Shown: positions 1 through 8,295 of the stretch, piece after piece
Position numbering within the stretch: the stretch's first letter is position 1
How the letters are laid out: every line of letters begins with the position of its first letter
Origin: Treponema sp. UBA1233
GTDB lineage: Bacteria > Spirochaetota > Spirochaetia > Treponematales > Treponemataceae
NCBI GenBank assembly: GCA_002309305.1
Contig: DBWR01000036.1
Coordinates: forward strand, 601 to 33,058
Length of the DNA stretch: 32,458 bases
Direction: 5' to 3'
Position numbers and translations under genes: made by a program
Notes under the pieces: model-generated
Database searches by the model: none
Told to the model about the DNA's origin: nothing
What the model saw: only the letters and a program-made list of their open reading frames with translations

Positions 1-665
1 TGATCTGCTGTTACACGACCATAGTGAGTGCGTGCACCTTCAATTGCTTCCTGAGCCGGCTTTCCTGCCTTGAGGGCATCCATCAGCTTACCGAAGTTGA
101 TGCAGTTGTAGCCGATGATCTGGTTGTCCTTGTCAACGGCACAAGTTTCTACATAACCTTCTGTCATTTCAAGATAGCGTGGACCAGTCTTGCGTGTTGC
201 AAACATGGTACCAACCTGAGAGCGGAGGTTCTTTCCAAGGTCTTCAAGAGAAGCACCAACTTTAAGTCCGTCCTTTGAATATGCTGACTGAGTGCGTCCG
301 TAAACAATCTGCATGAAAAGTTCGCGCATGGCAGTGTTGATTGCATCGCAAACCAGGTCAGTGTTAAGGGCTTCAATCAAAGTCTTTCCAATAAGGATTT
401 CACAAGCCATAGCAGCTGAGTGGGTCATACCGGAACAACCGATGGTCTCAACCAGGGCCTCTTCAATGATTCCGTTCTTTACGTTCAGCGAAAGCTTGCA
501 GGCTCCCTGCTGGGGTGCGCACCAACCGATACCGTGAGTGAACCCCGATACGTCTTCCATTTTCTTTACCTTGACCCATTCTCCTTCTTCAGGAATCGGG
601 GCCGGTCCATGATATGCACCCTTAGCCAAAGGACACATATGCTCCACTTCTGCAGTGTAAGTCAT
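1..665 (-). CDS. NifU/IscU-like iron-sulfur cluster scaffold protein (3' end outside window)
   Basis: This gene runs off the left edge; about 221 codons are visible from the ATG at 665. The protein starts MTYTAEVEHMCPLAKGAYHG and contains GIGWCAPQQGACKLSL and the motif ETIGCSGMTHSAAMACEIL. That pattern fits the IscU/NifU-like scaffold proteins that, in many anaerobes, are encoded beside GGGtGRT-motif proteins. Such scaffolds assemble Fe-S clusters on conserved cysteines in the cytoplasm; the Cys of GCSGMTH is the likely ligand. A Shine-Dalgarno AGGAG lies 6 nt before the ATG (672-676). A partner GGGtGRT gene would be expected just outside the window, which is an inference. The assignment rests on recalled family motifs. 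Confidence 0.8.
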   Translation of the reverse strand, partial: MTYTAEVEHMCPLAKGAYHGPAPIPEEGEWVKVKKMEDVSGFTHGIGWCAPQQGACKLSLNVKNGIIEEALVETIGCSGMTHSAAMACEILIGKTLIEALNTDLVCDAINTAMRELFMQIVYGRTQSAYSKDGLKVGASLEDLGKNLRSQVGTMFATRKTGPRYLEMTEGYVETCAVDKDNQIIGYNCINFGKLMDALKAGKPAQEAIEGARTHYGRVTAD

Positions 666-686
666 GTTTTGCTCCTATAAAAATAT

Positions 687-753
687 AGATTTGACTTTGA
701 AAATCTGAGGCCGCAGGAACAACCAGATGGCCAGCACCAGTTCCAGCCCGCGG
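687..753 (-). promoter_or_regulatory. Structured 5' leader of the Fe-S scaffold gene
   Basis: The predicted leader (about 115 nt) can fold into two hairpins. The first pairs 750-753 with 711-714 (CCGC/GCGG) and 740-744 with 716-720 (GGAAC/GTTCC). The second pairs 701-706 with 687-692 (AGATTT/AAATCT, 8-nt loop) just upstream of the AGGAG site. The second hairpin could affect access to the ribosome site. No known riboswitch class is recognised. Confidence 0.35.
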
Positions 754-786
754 TATATGTTTCAAGTCCTGTCATTTTATTATGGA

Positions 787-815
787 AGAATATCATAATT
801 GAAGAGAATTTTCAA
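787..815 (-). promoter_or_regulatory. Promoter of the Fe-S scaffold gene
   Basis: On the minus strand TTGAAA (815-810) is followed after 17 bp by TATTCT (792-787), a good sigma-70 match. The start would be near 780, giving a leader of roughly 115 nt. Confidence 0.5.
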
Positions 816-851
816 TATATGGAGGGATTATAAATTGACAGATAAAGCAAA

Positions 852-879
852 GGGTGAGGAAAGCTTCAATTCCCCACCC
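852..879 (-). terminator. Rho-independent-type terminator of htrA
   Basis: Ten-bp arms 852-861 and 870-879 (GGGTGAGGAA / TTCCCCACCC, one mismatch) enclose an 8-nt loop. They lie just after the htrA stop at 888 and are followed on the minus strand by TTTGCTTTATC, a short T-rich tail. Confidence 0.65.
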
Positions 880-887
880 CCATCATA

Positions 888-2138
888 TTAAATGGATGTC
901 TGTGACTCTGCTTCCAGCTTTACCTTTAGGTCCACATACTTCTTGTTGCGGTAGACCGTTACGGTTACTGTATCTCCAGGCACCTTGTCTTCCAGGGCGG
1001 CATAATAGTCTGCCAGGGTATCAACCTTGAGGCCGTCTATCTTTGTTATGACATCGCCACCAAGATAAATTGTCTTTGTGTTGAATGTTCCGTACTGAAC
1101 GGCTTTTGTTCCACCCTTGATTCCAGCTGATTCCGCAAGGCTTCCTGAGCGTACACGGCTTACAATCATGCCTGTCTTGACCTCGTAGCCGGCATAATTT
1201 GCAATACGGCTTGTATTCTGTACGAGGGACAGCATCATGACACCACGGTTTACTTTGCCATAGCTGATCAAATCGCTTACGACGCGGCGAGCTGTGCTGA
1301 CTGGAACTGCAAATCCGACTCCGCTGGAAGAACCGCTGTTGGAATAGATGATGGTGTTGATTCCAATCATCCTTCCCTGGCTGTCAAGAAGAGGTCCTCC
1401 TGAATTACCCGGGTTGATTGCGGCGTCGGTCTGAATCATGTTGCGTATGATGACGTTTTCGCTTTCCTGAATCGGGCGGCCAAGACCAGAGACTATTCCT
1501 GTGGTCATTGTGCGTTCAAGTGCAAACGGGTTTCCGATTGCAATTACCTTTTGACCGACCTTGAGGTTGTCGCTGTCACCGAATGCAATTGTCTTTAGCT
1601 CAACACCTTTTGGAGGTGTAAACTTGAGTACGGCGATGTCGCTTTCAACATCCTTACCTACAACAGTTCCTTCGTAGCTTGAACCGTCGGCAAGTGAAAT
1701 CGTAATGTTGCTGGCATTCTCGATTACGTGAACGTTTGTTACGACATAACCCCTTGCATCAATTATGGAACCTGAACCGGAACCGCTGGATGCAACCACA
1801 GGCTCAAGGAACCAGTTGTATCCCATAACCTGTGTGGTAATGTTAACGACAGCCTCATTGCATTTTTCGTATACGGCTATGTTCTGGGCTTCGTCCTGGG
1901 TATAGGCATTAGACGGATTTGCAACCGTGAGTACGGGAGTATTTGTCTGAAGCTGAAGTTCTTGAGATGAAATTCCTGCATCGGCAAGAACAACAGGCTC
2001 GTCTTCAGTTTCTAGTACCGCAGCCTTATTCTGTCGTCCTGGGACAACAAAAACACAGATAACAACCGCAGCAACAGCGGCCACAACACCAGTGATTATT
2101 GAACTTATAATAGTAGTAAATTTCGAATTCATTTTCAT
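888..2138 (-). CDS. htrA: HtrA/DegP-family membrane-anchored serine protease
   Basis: Serine protease of the HtrA/Deg family for quality control of envelope proteins. The 416-residue form has an N-terminal membrane anchor (about residues 9-32), then a trypsin-like domain with the triad His137 (TNVHVIEN), Asp167 (ESDIAVLKF) and Ser246 (NPGNSGGPLL), and one C-terminal PDZ domain ending near YRNKKYVDLKVKLE. One PDZ plus an N-terminal anchor resembles DegS/HhoB-type proteins more than two-PDZ DegP. The ATG at 2138 was chosen because a consensus promoter ends 6 nt before it. The frame stays open to 2195, but that start would lie upstream of this promoter and the anchor would sit deep in the protein. 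An ATG at 2132 is also possible. No good ribosome site precedes either ATG. Confidence 0.93.
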   Translation of the reverse strand: MKMNSKFTTIISSIITGVVAAVAAVVICVFVVPGRQNKAAVLETEDEPVVLADAGISSQELQLQTNTPVLTVANPSNAYTQDEAQNIAVYEKCNEAVVNITTQVMGYNWFLEPVVASSGSGSGSIIDARGYVVTNVHVIENASNITISLADGSSYEGTVVGKDVESDIAVLKFTPPKGVELKTIAFGDSDNLKVGQKVIAIGNPFALERTMTTGIVSGLGRPIQESENVIIRNMIQTDAAINPGNSGGPLLDSQGRMIGINTIIYSNSGSSSGVGFAVPVSTARRVVSDLISYGKVNRGVMMLSLVQNTSRIANYAGYEVKTGMIVSRVRSGSLAESAGIKGGTKAVQYGTFNTKTIYLGGDVITKIDGLKVDTLADYYAALEDKVPGDTVTVTVYRNKKYVDLKVKLEAESQTSI

Positions 2139-2144
2139 ACTATA

Positions 2145-2173
2145 AATATAACCTTTATGATGATTATTGTCAA
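2145..2173 (-). promoter_or_regulatory. Promoter of htrA, leaderless geometry
   Basis: TTGACA (2173-2168), a 17-bp spacer and TATATT (2150-2145) are followed by 6 nt and the ATG at 2138. The start codon therefore falls at the expected +1. Confidence 0.65.
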
Positions 2174-2224
2174 AGAAAAATGTGGAAAATAACATGAAAT
2201 TAGATTAAAATTGGTAGAAAGGCT

Positions 2225-2277
2225 TTGACAAAAAACCTTCTTCCATACTAGTATACTATTATAGGAAACTATACTAT
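2225..2277 (+). promoter_or_regulatory. Promoter region of the GH115 gene with repeated TATACTAT
   Basis: TTGACA at 2225-2230 is followed after 18 bp by TAGTAT (2249-2254). The -10 region overlaps the palindrome ATACTAGTAT (2245-2254). The octamer TATACTAT occurs at 2252-2259 and again at 2270-2277, 18 bp apart. The repeats may be an operator or alternative -10 elements. Confidence 0.45.
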
Positions 2278-2296
2278 CACTTTTTTTGGGGTTATT

Positions 2297-5182
2297 ATGC
2301 GTATTACAAAATCCATTGTTTTTGCCTGTGATGAAAAAGAATTTTCCGGTGTAAAAAAGATAGCCGGAAAAGTTTGCCTTGACGTAGAGCGTATAACAGA
2401 CGGAAGGCCACCGGTATTGGAATCTGCAGAAACCACATCGGACGCTGTTTTCTTTGCAACCATGGGACAGTCTCCACTTGCAGAAAAACTTGCTTCGGAA
2501 CAGGGGCTTGAATCAGAACTGTCAAAAATCACAGGCAAGCGGGAATGCTATGTTTTTGCGGTACGCAGCAACAGGATAATCATTATAGGAAGCGACAGGC
2601 GCGGTACAATCTACGGGCTTTTTCACCTTTCTGAATTGATGGGTGTTTCCCCTCTTGTCGACTGGGCAGGTGTACTTCCTGCAAAACGAGAGTCTGTGGA
2701 AATAGAAGCTGGAACAAGCGTATCAAAAGAACCCTCCGTCCGCTTCAGGGGATTTTTCATCAATGACGAATGGCCTGCATACGGAAATTTTACAAACCAC
2801 AACTTTGGTGGATTCAACGCAAAAATGTATGAGCACGTGTTTGAACTCTTGCTCCGACTCAAGGGAAACTATCTTTGGCCTGCGATGTGGTCTGCACAGT
2901 TCAGTCTTGACGGTCCAGGCCTTGCAAATGCCGAACTTGCCGATGAACTTGGTGTGATTATGGGGGCGAGCCATCACGAACCATGCTGCCGCAACGGTGA
3001 GGAATACCGCTATGTCCGTGGTCCAGGCTCAATTTACGGAGATGCATGGAACTTCTGGAAAAACCGCGAGGGAATCACAAGATTCTGGGAGGACGGCCTC
3101 AAGCGAAACGGAAAATTTGAAAACGTGATTACAGTTGGAATGCGTGGGGAAGCAGACACAGCCATCATGCAGAACGCAACTCTGGAAGACAACATCAACC
3201 TGCTGCGTGACGTACTCAAGACCCAAAACAGGCTCATACGCGAAAACGTAAACCCCGATTTGGAAAAAGTCCCGCGAATGCTTGCACTCTACAAGGAAGT
3301 CGAACCTTATTTCTACGGCGACAAACACACCAAGGGCCTGATGGGAGATCCTGAACTGGAAGGCGTTACCCTGATGCTTTGCGACGACAATCACGGAAAC
3401 CTGCGCACAGTACCGACCCAAGAGATGAGGAACCACAAGGGCGGATACGGAATGTACTATCACTTTGACTACCACGGCTGGCCCTACAGCTATGAATGGG
3501 TCAACACCAATTACCTACCCAAGGCGCGTGAGCAGATGGAAGCGGCCTACAAGTTTGGAATCCGAGAGCTTTGGATAGTAAACGTGGGAGACATACTTAC
3601 AAACGAATTCCCCCTCTCATACTTTTTGAATCTTGCATACGATTTTGAAAAATATAATTCCGACACAAAGGCCTACAGCGACTCTTGGTTTGCGAACTCT
3701 TTCCCATATTTTACGGACGAGCAGAAAAAAGAGCTTTCCGACATTGTCTTTGAGTCAAACAAGATTGCCAATATGTGCAGGACAGAGGCCCTTAAGCCAG
3801 ATACCTTCCATCCGATAAACTTTGGGGAAGCTGATTATATCATAGGTCGTGCAAAGTCCTTGATTGAACGGACTGCAGAATTGCGTAAGTCAGTTCCGGC
3901 AGAGCAGGATGCAGGATTCTTCAGCCAGGTATATTTGCCTGTTGTTGGAACCATGAATGTTGAGCTTATGCAGCTTTACAGTGGAAAAAACCGGTGGTTT
4001 GCCAAGCACAATGCCCTTGTCACCAATCTTTATGCGGACAAGGTTCGAGAGTGCGTAAAGTTTGACAAGGAACTTGTTGATGAATGTGACAAGGTTGGAA
4101 ACGGACGCTTCTTTGGTATGGCATGGTCCGAGCACTTTGGCTTTAACAATTGGTGTGAGGCCGCAAACAGCTATCCTGTTTACGCTTATGTTGAACCGAC
4201 AAGAAAAGGCCGTGCAGTATTCTGGCTGGATGGCCTTGACTTAACGACAACCGGTCAGGACTGGACTGTGCGCGAAGCCCCTCTGGATGCCTTTAAAAAT
4301 CCGGAATGTAATGAAGTTTGCATAAAGATGGCCTTCTGTAACGAGGGTGGCCTTGAGCTTAAGACAAGTTGTGATGCCCCATGGATCAGTTTTACATTAG
4401 AGGAAGACCTTGAAAAGCTGACTGATGACGGAAAATCTGGCCTCAATACATTACGTATAAAGCTTAATCGTGAAAAGCTTGCCGCCGCAAGTGATAAAAC
4501 TACAGAACTGAAGATTGAAGGAAATGACGGTCACGGAGCAAAAATTCTTGTGAAAGTTCATATTGATGCCAACCTGCAGGAGATCCTGAAACAAGTTCAG
4601 AATGACGGGGTAAAAAATACCTTCGTTCAGACGACGGATTACATCAGCATGGAGGCTCCTCACTTTGTCCGCTCATCGGGATTCGACGTTTTGGACGGCT
4701 ACGGTAAGACTCTGGGTGCGGTAAAGGCAAAGGACATAACGGCGACTTTCAATCCTGATTCAAATGACGCCCCCTTTGTTGAATATGCATTTGCACTTAG
4801 CGAAGACTATGTCAGCAGGACTGGCGGTTTGCTTGCATTCGACTTTTACATCAATCCGTCAAATCCAGCATATAAGGACAACAAGCTCCAGTTTGTGGCG
4901 GAAGTCAACGGAAAAAAGATTCTAAAGGATGCGGTGGACAGCAGTAAATTTGCGGTGGGAGACAACCAGTTCCCGTGGGGTACGGACATACCCAACAACA
5001 TACGCATTTCAACAGTGTATGCGGAATGTCATGCGGGCTTGAATTCGGTAAAGCTGAGGCCTGTCACACCCAACATTGTCCTTGAAAAGATTGTGATTCA
5101 CGAGGCAAACAAACCGATGCCGGCATCTCATCTTGGGGCACCGGAAAGTTACCGAATCACCGGCACAAATGCAGGTCAATAA
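2297..5182 (+). CDS. Glycoside hydrolase family 115, xylan alpha-1,2-glucuronidase
   Basis: GH115 enzymes remove (4-O-methyl-)glucuronic acid side chains from xylan or xylo-oligosaccharides. The 961-residue length and the order of motifs match the family: GSDRRGTIYGLFHLSELMG (98-116), PSVRFRGFFINDEWP (146-160), GGFNAKMYEHVFELLLRLKG (171-190), NYLWPAMWSA (191-200), MGASHHEP (222-229), GMRGEAD (281-287), CDDNHGNLR (362-370) and YHFDYHGWPYSYEWVNT (388-404). Acidic residues in GMRGEAD and CDDN are plausible active-site residues. No signal peptide is present, so it probably acts in the cytoplasm on imported oligosaccharides. Residues about 762-771 are encoded by a palindromic repeat element inserted in frame. 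GGGG lies upstream of the ATG. The gene abuts the convergent MATE gene with no gap. Confidence 0.95.
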   Translation: MRITKSIVFACDEKEFSGVKKIAGKVCLDVERITDGRPPVLESAETTSDAVFFATMGQSPLAEKLASEQGLESELSKITGKRECYVFAVRSNRIIIIGSDRRGTIYGLFHLSELMGVSPLVDWAGVLPAKRESVEIEAGTSVSKEPSVRFRGFFINDEWPAYGNFTNHNFGGFNAKMYEHVFELLLRLKGNYLWPAMWSAQFSLDGPGLANAELADELGVIMGASHHEPCCRNGEEYRYVRGPGSIYGDAWNFWKNREGITRFWEDGLKRNGKFENVITVGMRGEADTAIMQNATLEDNINLLRDVLKTQNRLIRENVNPDLEKVPRMLALYKEVEPYFYGDKHTKGLMGDPELEGVTLMLCDDNHGNLRTVPTQEMRNHKGGYGMYYHFDYHGWPYSYEWVNTNYLPKAREQMEAAYKFGIRELWIVNVGDILTNEFPLSYFLNLAYDFEKYNSDTKAYSDSWFANSFPYFTDEQKKELSDIVFESNKIANMCRTEALKPDTFHPINFGEADYIIGRAKSLIERTAELRKSVPAEQDAGFFSQVYLPVVGTMNVELMQLYSGKNRWFAKHNALVTNLYADKVRECVKFDKELVDECDKVGNGRFFGMAWSEHFGFNNWCEAANSYPVYAYVEPTRKGRAVFWLDGLDLTTTGQDWTVREAPLDAFKNPECNEVCIKMAFCNEGGLELKTSCDAPWISFTLEEDLEKLTDDGKSGLNTLRIKLNREKLAAASDKTTELKIEGNDGHGAKILVKVHIDANLQEILKQVQNDGVKNTFVQTTDYISMEAPHFVRSSGFDVLDGYGKTLGAVKAKDITATFNPDSNDAPFVEYAFALSEDYVSRTGGLLAFDFYINPSNPAYKDNKLQFVAEVNGKKILKDAVDSSKFAVGDNQFPWGTDIPNNIRISTVYAECHAGLNSVKLRPVTPNIVLEKIVIHEANKPMPASHLGAPESYRITGTNAGQ
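4581..4607 (-). repeat. Palindromic repeat element inside the GH115 gene
   Basis: Arms 4583-4590 (ATCCTGAA) and 4596-4603 (TTCAGAAT) pair with one mismatch around loop ACAAG. Read on the minus strand the element matches the one at 17685-17710 in 22 of 26 positions. On the plus strand it encodes EILKQVQND in frame. Confidence 0.75.
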
Positions 5183-6535
5183 TCACAGCTTGGAAATCTG
5201 CTTCCTGTAGACGCTCCTGAAACCGAACAGACAGCATGTCAGTGATGCAAGTTCCGCAAGAAGGAAAGCCCACCAGATGTTGTCGATGTTTCCCGTAAGC
5301 GAAAGGAGCCATGCAGCCGGCAGAAGAACGATTATCTGACGAATAAATGACGTTATCATGCTGAACAGTCCCCGACCAAGAGCCTGGAACACAGAAATGA
5401 AGGTGATTGAAAGTGCTGCAACCGGGAAATGCAGGGCTATTATCCTGAGGGCTGGAACACCGATGCGCAGCATTTCGTCAGACGCCTCAAACCAACCCAG
5501 AAGAATCTTGGGCAAAAGCTCAAAAGCCAAAAGACCCGCAATCATGATTGTAAAGGCGGAAAACGCACACAGCTTGATTGCACGCATAATCCTGTCCTTG
5601 TGTCTTGCCCCATAATTGAACGCGACAATGGGAACTATACCGTTGTTCAGTCCGAATACCGGCATGAATATGAAGCTCTGGAGCTTGAAGTAAACGCCGT
5701 AAACCGCAATCGCAGTCGTAGAGAAAGCCCCCAGAATCAGGTTCAAGAGGTAAGTGAGGAATGAACCGATGGAACCCAGCAGTATGGAAGGAAGACCGAC
5801 CTTGTAGATGTCAATTATTATCCTTCCGTTTGGAATGAGCCCCTTGAACGTAAAATGAATCTCCTTGTTGAACCTAATGTTCAGGAAAAGGGAAACACAG
5901 GCGGCTGAAATCTGACCTATTACCGTAGCCCATGCAGCACCAGCTATTCCCAGGCGGGGGAAACCCAGGAGACCGAAAATCATGATCGGATCCAGGATAC
6001 AGTTGATGATTGCACCCGTAAGCTGTGAAATCATGGAAAGAACCGTACGTCCTGTAGACTGCAAAAGCCTTTCAAAAGTAATTGCTCCCGAAACACCGAA
6101 TGAAATAATCATGCAGATGCTAAGGTATGTGACTCCATATTCAATTATTTCAGGATTGCTTGTCTGGCTTTCAAAATAAATGCGGGGAACAGTGAGTCCC
6201 ACAATCAGGAAAACCACATAACTGGCGGCGGCAAGCACTATGCCGTTCATTGCAGTGCGGTCAACAGCTTCCTGGTCTTTCTGTCCCAGCCTCATGGAAA
6301 GCAGGGAGTTGATACCGACACCCGTACCAATTATAGTAGAAAACATAAGGTTCTGTATGGGGAAGGCAAGCGAAACAGCAGTAAGGGCATTCTCAGAAAT
6401 CTTTGCAACAAAAATGCTGTCTACTATATTGTAGAAAGCCTGCACCAGCATGGAAATCATCATGGGAAGCGAAATTTGAACAAGCAACTTTCCCACAGGC
6501 ATCACGCCCATCTTATTTTCTTTCAATTCAGTCAT
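5183..6535 (-). CDS. MATE family multidrug/organic cation exporter
   Basis: Cation-coupled efflux protein of the inner membrane, predicted to have twelve transmembrane helices. Typical MATE features are the N-terminal PVGKLLVQISLPMMISMLVQ and ALTAVSLAFPIQNLM, a first half ending near MIFGLLGFPRLGIAGAAWATVIGQ, and a second half with VYFKLQSFIFMPVFGLNNG and VPIVAFNYGA. The chosen ATG (6535) gives MTELKENKMGVMP, 450 residues, with GGGGG 5-9 nt upstream. An in-frame ATG at 6574 would add 13 residues but lacks a better ribosome site. The substrate cannot be told from sequence. The stop codon is directly adjacent to that of the convergent GH115 gene. Confidence 0.93.
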   Translation of the reverse strand: MTELKENKMGVMPVGKLLVQISLPMMISMLVQAFYNIVDSIFVAKISENALTAVSLAFPIQNLMFSTIIGTGVGINSLLSMRLGQKDQEAVDRTAMNGIVLAAASYVVFLIVGLTVPRIYFESQTSNPEIIEYGVTYLSICMIISFGVSGAITFERLLQSTGRTVLSMISQLTGAIINCILDPIMIFGLLGFPRLGIAGAAWATVIGQISAACVSLFLNIRFNKEIHFTFKGLIPNGRIIIDIYKVGLPSILLGSIGSFLTYLLNLILGAFSTTAIAVYGVYFKLQSFIFMPVFGLNNGIVPIVAFNYGARHKDRIMRAIKLCAFSAFTIMIAGLLAFELLPKILLGWFEASDEMLRIGVPALRIIALHFPVAALSITFISVFQALGRGLFSMITSFIRQIIVLLPAAWLLSLTGNIDNIWWAFLLAELASLTCCLFGFRSVYRKQISKL

Positions 6536-6589
6536 AATGCCCCCGATTTTATCAGAAACCCCCATGTGTGGCAATTACCACTTTCCACC

Positions 6590-6618
6590 TTGACTAAAAT
6601 GATAAAAAATGGTATACA
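6590..6618 (+). promoter_or_regulatory. Promoter of the rplM-rpsI-recX operon
   Basis: TTGACT (6590-6595), a 17-bp spacer and TATACA (6613-6618) form a strong sigma-70-type promoter. Transcription would start near 6625, leaving a leader of about 93 nt. Confidence 0.7.
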
Positions 6619-6636
6619 TTATTACCCCGTATATAT

Positions 6637-6688
6637 TGCGTGCAACTGCTCATTGTGCGCAAACATTGGTCGTGTGATGCAAAACGAC
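6637..6688 (+). promoter_or_regulatory. Two-hairpin leader before rplM, candidate ribosomal-protein autoregulatory RNA
   Basis: Stem 6637-6645/6653-6661 (TGCGTGCAA/TTGTGCGCA) pairs all nine positions if two G-U pairs are allowed, with a 7-nt loop. A second stem pairs 6669-6673 with 6684-6688 (GTCGT/ACGAC). L13 operons in other phyla are known to carry leader RNAs; no match to a known L13 leader was tested. Confidence 0.45.
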
Positions 6689-6717
6689 GGATGTAATTCT
6701 ATTAGTAGGTATATACA

Positions 6718-7146
6718 ATGAAAACGATTTTTTCAAAACCAAATGATGTAAAGCATGACTGGTACATCATCGACGCCTCAGGAAAGAACCTGGGTCGTGT
6801 GGCTGCAAAGGCTGCCAGTGTTCTTCGCGGCAAGCACAAGCCTTCTTATGAACCAAACGTTCTGTGTGGAGACTTTGTAGTAATCATCAATGCCGACAAG
6901 GTTCAGGTTTCCGGCAACAAGTCTTCTGACATGAAGTACCGCCACTATACAGGTTTCGTCGGTGGGCTCAAGGAATATTCTTTTGACACACTGCTTCAGA
7001 GGCACCCGACTGATCCTCTCAGAAGGACAATCGCAGGCATGTTGCCCCACAATCGCCTGGGACGCAAGATAATCGGCAACCTTAAGATTTATGCAGGAAG
7101 CGAACATCCGCATGCCGCACAAAACCCACAACCACTTGAAGTGTAA
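6718..7146 (+). CDS. rplM: 50S ribosomal protein L13
   Basis: Large-subunit ribosomal protein L13. The 142-residue length is standard and the sequence carries the family blocks DWYIIDASGKNLGRVAAKAASVL, GDFVVIINADKVQVSG, KYRHYTGFVGGLKE and RRTIAGMLPHNRLGR. It is first in an operon with rpsI (13 nt downstream) and recX. A predicted promoter and a structured leader precede it. The ribosome site before the ATG is modest (TAGTAGGT). Confidence 0.99.
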   Translation: MKTIFSKPNDVKHDWYIIDASGKNLGRVAAKAASVLRGKHKPSYEPNVLCGDFVVIINADKVQVSGNKSSDMKYRHYTGFVGGLKEYSFDTLLQRHPTDPLRRTIAGMLPHNRLGRKIIGNLKIYAGSEHPHAAQNPQPLEV

Positions 7147-7159
7147 TTAGGAGTCAATC

Positions 7160-7549
7160 GTGGATAATATTGCAATTGGAACAGGAAGAAGAAAGACTGC
7201 CGTAGCCCGCGTATTTTTGCGCGAAGGTTCCGGTAAAATTGTTGTAAATGGCAAGGACCTTAAGGATTACTTTGACACTGCGGAACAGATCCGTATGGTC
7301 AATCAGCCTCTTTTGGTCACTTCAAATGCAAACAAGTACGACATCTTGATCAACGTTTGCGGTGGTGGTCTTAACGGACAGGCTGCAGCTTGCCTTCACG
7401 GACTTTCAAGGGCCTTGACTCAGGTAGATCCAAACGCACACCAGGCTCTCAGGTCAAACGGATATCTTACACGCGACTCCCGCATGGTTGAACGCAAGAA
7501 GTACGGTCAGCGCGGCGCACGCAGAAGATTCCAGTTCAGCAAGCGCTAA
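7160..7549 (+). CDS. rpsI: 30S ribosomal protein S9
   Basis: Small-subunit ribosomal protein S9, 129 residues, with the N-terminal GTGRRKTAVARVFLREGSG and the characteristic basic C-terminal tail ending GARRRFQFSKR that reaches the P-site tRNA. The start codon is GTG with a GGAG site 6 nt upstream. It follows rplM as in most bacteria; recX begins 22 nt after its stop. Confidence 0.99.
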   Translation: MDNIAIGTGRRKTAVARVFLREGSGKIVVNGKDLKDYFDTAEQIRMVNQPLLVTSNANKYDILINVCGGGLNGQAAACLHGLSRALTQVDPNAHQALRSNGYLTRDSRMVERKKYGQRGARRRFQFSKR

Positions 7550-7571
7550 GTTTACCTTTACCCGAGGACTT

Positions 7572-8186
7572 ATGGTCATTCGTGGAATAAAGCAGGTTTT
7601 GCATGGAGCTTTGGAAATCACAGCCGATGCAGGACCTGCATTTTTTTTGCGCCCGGAATATCTGGACGAAATTGAAGTAAAAAAGCTGATTGAATACGCC
7701 CAAAACCAAAACCCAATACCGGAAGACGAAGCCCGCGACATACTTCAGGCAGCCCTAGCATTCAGTACGGAAAAGGCCGCAATGACTTATCTTGCCCGGT
7801 GCGAACACTGCAGGAAGTCCCTTGAACAAAAGCTTGAGGCAAAAAACATGGATGCCGGTTCCATTAGCAAGGCTCTGGACTATCTTGAATCATGCAATTA
7901 CCTGAGCGACAGGCGTTTTGCTTCGGCATGGCTCAGGACACGTGCGATAAACCATTGCGAGGGAAGAATCCGTCTGCAGGCGGAACTTGCCCGGCGGGGT
8001 GTGGACAAACAGTCGGCAAGGGAAGCTCTAGAGGAGTTTTTTCAGGAAAATGACGAGGAAGACCTGTGCTCCAAGGCGGTGGAAAAATACCTGAGGACGC
8101 ATCCAAAGGCAGATCGGGATAAGATGACCGCAGCCCTGATCAGAATGGGTTTTTCTTCTTCAACAATAAAAAGGCATATTTTTTAA
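7572..8186 (+). CDS. recX: RecX family regulator of RecA
   Basis: RecX proteins bind RecA filaments and limit strand exchange. The 204-residue protein has the three-helix repeats of the family, including YLARCEHCRKSLEQKL, ALDYLESCNYLSDRRFASAWLR and IRLQAELARRGVDKQSAREAL. The ATG at 7572 is supported by GAGG 4 nt upstream. The open frame extends back to 7488 inside rpsI, but that part overlaps S9 and is not expected to be translated. The position after rpsI, rather than next to recA, implies co-expression with ribosomal proteins. Confidence 0.9.
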   Translation: MVIRGIKQVLHGALEITADAGPAFFLRPEYLDEIEVKKLIEYAQNQNPIPEDEARDILQAALAFSTEKAAMTYLARCEHCRKSLEQKLEAKNMDAGSISKALDYLESCNYLSDRRFASAWLRTRAINHCEGRIRLQAELARRGVDKQSAREALEEFFQENDEEDLCSKAVEKYLRTHPKADRDKMTAALIRMGFSSSTIKRHIF

Positions 8187-8190
8187 GCGT

Positions 8191-8256
8191 TAAAACGAGA
8201 TTTTAGAGCTTTCTTCAACTGAAAAACTCAAATTCATCAAAAAACTCTAGCGTTTT
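8191..8256 (+). terminator. Weak inverted repeat after recX, possible terminator
   Basis: AAAACG and TAGAG after recX can pair with CTCTA and CGTTTT near 8245-8256, with a bulge and a long A+T-rich loop, and the second arm runs into TTTTTT. It could end the rplM-rpsI-recX transcript, but the large loop makes this uncertain. Confidence 0.3.
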
Positions 8257-8270
8257 TTCGATAAATTTGT

Positions 8271-8276
8271 TATAAT
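8271..8276 (+). promoter_or_regulatory. -10 element of the HTH-REC gene
   Basis: A perfect TATAAT is preceded by a poor -35 (TAGCGT at 8248-8253, 17 bp). The predicted start near 8283 leaves a 13-nt leader holding the ribosome site AGAAGGGG. Confidence 0.45.
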
Positions 8277-8295
8277 GCTATTAGAAGGGGTGAAT

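Noticed and set aside
4451..4663. Small minus-strand open frame containing VILNLFQDLL
   Set aside because: This peptide is the usual translation of the palindromic repeat element; the frame lies wholly inside GH115.
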